A stretch of 6,848 nt of DNA from Bacteriovoracaceae bacterium UBA2394 (GTDB lineage Bacteria; Bdellovibrionota; UBA2394), in the NCBI GenBank assembly GCA_002343335.1, contig DDSI01000020.1, positions 1 through 6,848 on the forward strand. The letters are read 5' to 3'. The translations under genes and the position numbers were made by a program. Of this stretch, positions 5,575 to 6,848 are shown in pieces (the stretch's first letter is position 1; every line of letters begins with the position of its first letter). Below the pieces are notes generated by a model. The model saw only the letters and a list, made by a program, of their open reading frames with translations, made no database searches and was not told where the DNA came from.

Positions 5575-6626
5575 TCTCCACGCTGAATGCCAACCCCTAC
5601 TTGAATATCATGCGATGCCACTTTGCCTTCAAATTCCGGCAAGAACTGCGGATGCAATCCGAGCTTTTGTTTTCCAGGCCGCAAGATAGCAATGTTTTCT
5701 CCTTCGCGAAGAGCTTCGCCTTTCGTGATGGGGCGGATCGCCTGTACACCTCTTCGCGCATAAGAAGCCAACTCTTGCTCCGCCGGCAACACATCCTTAA
5801 TTCCCGTTCCCAATGTTTTTTCAACGGCGCGAATAGCTGCCACCATTTCTTTAAGCTCCTCAGCGGTAATGGCAAAAGGGTGATCGGGACCCGGCAAACG
5901 ATTGTTCAACGTGAAATGCTTCTCAATGACTCGTGCGCCAAGAGCCACTGCGGCCAGTGGAGCATAAAGATGATGGCGCGAATGATCCGAGAAACCCGGC
6001 GTTACTTTAAACCGATCCTTCAACCACGGAATAACTTTCAAGTTCATTGCGTCCAAAGGCGCGGGATACTTTGCCGTACATTGCATGAGACAAAGTTCTT
6101 TTCCACCGGCTTCTTTGAAAGCCTTTACTGCCCAATCGATGTCCGCTTCATTGCTCGCTCCCGTAGAAAGCACCACGGGCTTACCCGACCGAGCTGCAAG
6201 CCGAATGAGATGGGAATAGGAAATTTCGTAAGAAGCGATCTTATGAACTTGTACAAAGGGATCTACCGCCGCAAAATCTGCTGGAGAGAACGGCGTACTC
6301 ATAAACATGATGTTCTTTTGTTCGGCGTACTTCGCAAGCGTTCCCACAAGTTCATAAGGCATTTCTAAATCTCGAAGAATATCGGTGATGTCGGATTGAA
6401 TTCCATTTTCTTTGAGATAGTCGCTTTGACCCGCCGTTTTTACATAGACGTTTTCGGATCGGTAGGTTTGAAACTTAATGGCATTCGCGCCCGCTTCCAC
6501 CGCTGCATCGATGAGCGTTTTACCCATTTGCACATCCCGCGCGGGAGTTCCCATTCGCCAGTTACTTCCAGCTTCCGCGATGACGAAAACCTCTTTTAGA
6601 TCCTTAAAATTATCAAATGTTTTCAT
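5562..6626 (-). CDS. neuB: Nonulosonic acid synthase, NeuB/PseI family (354 aa)
   Basis: Condenses phosphoenolpyruvate with a six-carbon N-acetyl amino sugar to form a nine-carbon 2-keto sugar acid. The N-terminal TIM barrel (about 12-280) shows IAEAGSNW (16-23), KFQTY (51-55), STPFS (110-114), KIAS (129-132), STGA (154-157), CTAKYP (183-188), GFSDHS (211-216), EKHFTL (235-240) and LPGPDH (244-249). His215 and His237 match the metal-binding histidines of meningococcal NeuB. A C-terminal SAF (antifreeze-like) domain (about 290-352) follows, with Arg291/Arg292 near its start, where the family places an Arg that reaches the partner subunit's site. The ATG has GGGAG (6636-6632) at 5 nt. The gene overlaps the upstream cytidylyltransferase by 14 bp. 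Substrate is uncertain: LPGPDH and the middle of the barrel look NeuB-like, the GLHP...FLPEFEGK tail resembles PseI, and the neighbouring transferase is PseF-like. The usual IAE.G.NH signature has Trp23 instead of His. Confidence 0.94.
   Translation of the reverse strand: MKTFDNFKDLKEVFVIAEAGSNWRMGTPARDVQMGKTLIDAAVEAGANAIKFQTYRSENVYVKTAGQSDYLKENGIQSDITDILRDLEMPYELVGTLAKYAEQKNIMFMSTPFSPADFAAVDPFVQVHKIASYEISYSHLIRLAARSGKPVVLSTGASNEADIDWAVKAFKEAGGKELCLMQCTAKYPAPLDAMNLKVIPWLKDRFKVTPGFSDHSRHHLYAPLAAVALGARVIEKHFTLNNRLPGPDHPFAITAEELKEMVAAIRAVEKTLGTGIKDVLPAEQELASYARRGVQAIRPITKGEALREGENIAILRPGKQKLGLHPQFLPEFEGKVASHDIQVGVGIQRGDWID
5576..5579 (-). promoter_or_regulatory. Shine-Dalgarno GGAG deciding the Maf start codon
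   Basis: GGAG on the minus strand (5579-5576), inside the end of the synthase gene, is the only clear Shine-Dalgarno sequence near the Maf start. It lies 1 nt from the TTG at 5574, too close for normal initiation, and 10 nt from the TTG at 5565, slightly long but workable. The latter would create a TTGA stop/start overlap with the synthase stop codon, suggesting coupled translation. Confidence 0.45.
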
Positions 6627-6848
6627 GAGTACTCCCTTTCAGAGATTGATAAATCACTTCCGCGCGCGACCAATCCTCCGGTGTGTCTATATCCTGAACA
6701 AGATAGCGGGGAATTTCGATGACCTTAGCGTCAGGCGTGAAAAGACGCTTTTGTGTCATGAATCGATTTACATCTAACCAATAAAATTGCCCGACATCGT
6801 GGAAAGCTTCGGGTAAATCGTTGGAACGAGATAACTCGTGCTCCGGCC
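6613..6848 (-). CDS. pseF: CMP-nonulosonate synthetase, PseF type (C-terminal 77 aa, cut by window edge)
   Basis: A partial open frame enters from the right edge (first full codon at 6846) and stops with TGA at 6615-6613, inside the synthase gene, giving a 14-bp overlap. The 77 visible residues include SRSNDLPEAFHDVGQFYW (6-23), then DIDTPEDWSRAEVIY (52-66). These match the C-terminus of pseudaminic acid cytidylyltransferases as I remember it (RSQDLPEAYHDAGQFYW, QDIDTPEDW.AE). The enzyme activates the nonulosonic acid as its CMP derivative, the donor for Maf. The catalytic N-terminal nucleotide-binding loop lies outside the window. A related acylneuraminate cytidylyltransferase (NeuA) is possible, but the HDVGQFYW stretch favours the PseF subgroup. 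Confidence 0.87.
   Translation of the reverse strand, partial: PEHELSRSNDLPEAFHDVGQFYWLDVNRFMTQKRLFTPDAKVIEIPRYLVQDIDTPEDWSRAEVIYQSLKGSTHENI

Noticed and set aside
5601..6368. Open plus-strand frame of 255 codons antisense to the synthase gene
   Set aside because: The opposite strand encodes all NeuB-family motifs here. The plus-strand translation has no recognisable domain or Shine-Dalgarno support, and looks like a shadow of the coding strand.

Overview
The window is a flagellar filament and filament-glycosylation locus. Every supported gene lies on the minus strand, so transcription runs from high to low coordinates. In transcription order it holds: the 3' end of a CMP-nonulosonate synthetase gene (PseF type, cut by the right edge), a NeuB/PseI-family nonulosonic (sialic-type) acid synthase, a flagellin glycosyltransferase of the Maf (DUF115) family, and two long paralogous flagellins in tandem. 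A strong intrinsic terminator closes the locus at the left edge. The first three genes overlap one another (14 bp, then 4 or 13 bp), which marks a translationally coupled operon. The two flagellins are separate units: each has its own upstream region (150 and 272 bp), its own Shine-Dalgarno sequence and its own candidate promoter element.

The likely joint function is a short pathway. The synthase condenses a hexosamine-derived six-carbon sugar with phosphoenolpyruvate to give a nine-carbon nonulosonic acid. The cytidylyltransferase activates it as the CMP sugar. Maf transfers it to Ser/Thr residues of flagellin before export and filament assembly. The acceptors (two flagellins about 520 residues long with a divergent, Ser/Thr/Ala-rich centre) sit immediately downstream. 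The earlier steps of sugar biosynthesis must lie outside the window.

Organism: a flagellated Gram-negative bacterium with moderate GC content. The flagellin N-terminus (SGSRINRAGDDAAGLAISEG, then NANDALGFLNTAEG and RLRELAIQ) reminds me of Bdellovibrionota and other former deltaproteobacterial flagellins. This placement is from memory and is low confidence.

The most interesting non-coding signal is a composite element in front of both flagellins. It is a palindrome read on the minus strand as GGCAA-NN-TTTGCCTA, followed after exactly 17 nt by TTCCGA, and it aligns without gaps between two otherwise diverged upstream regions. It is probably the flagellin promoter plus an operator. The rest of the window is well explained by known families. 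I see no mobile element, CRISPR array, tRNA or rRNA, and no gene-free stretch longer than 300 bases.
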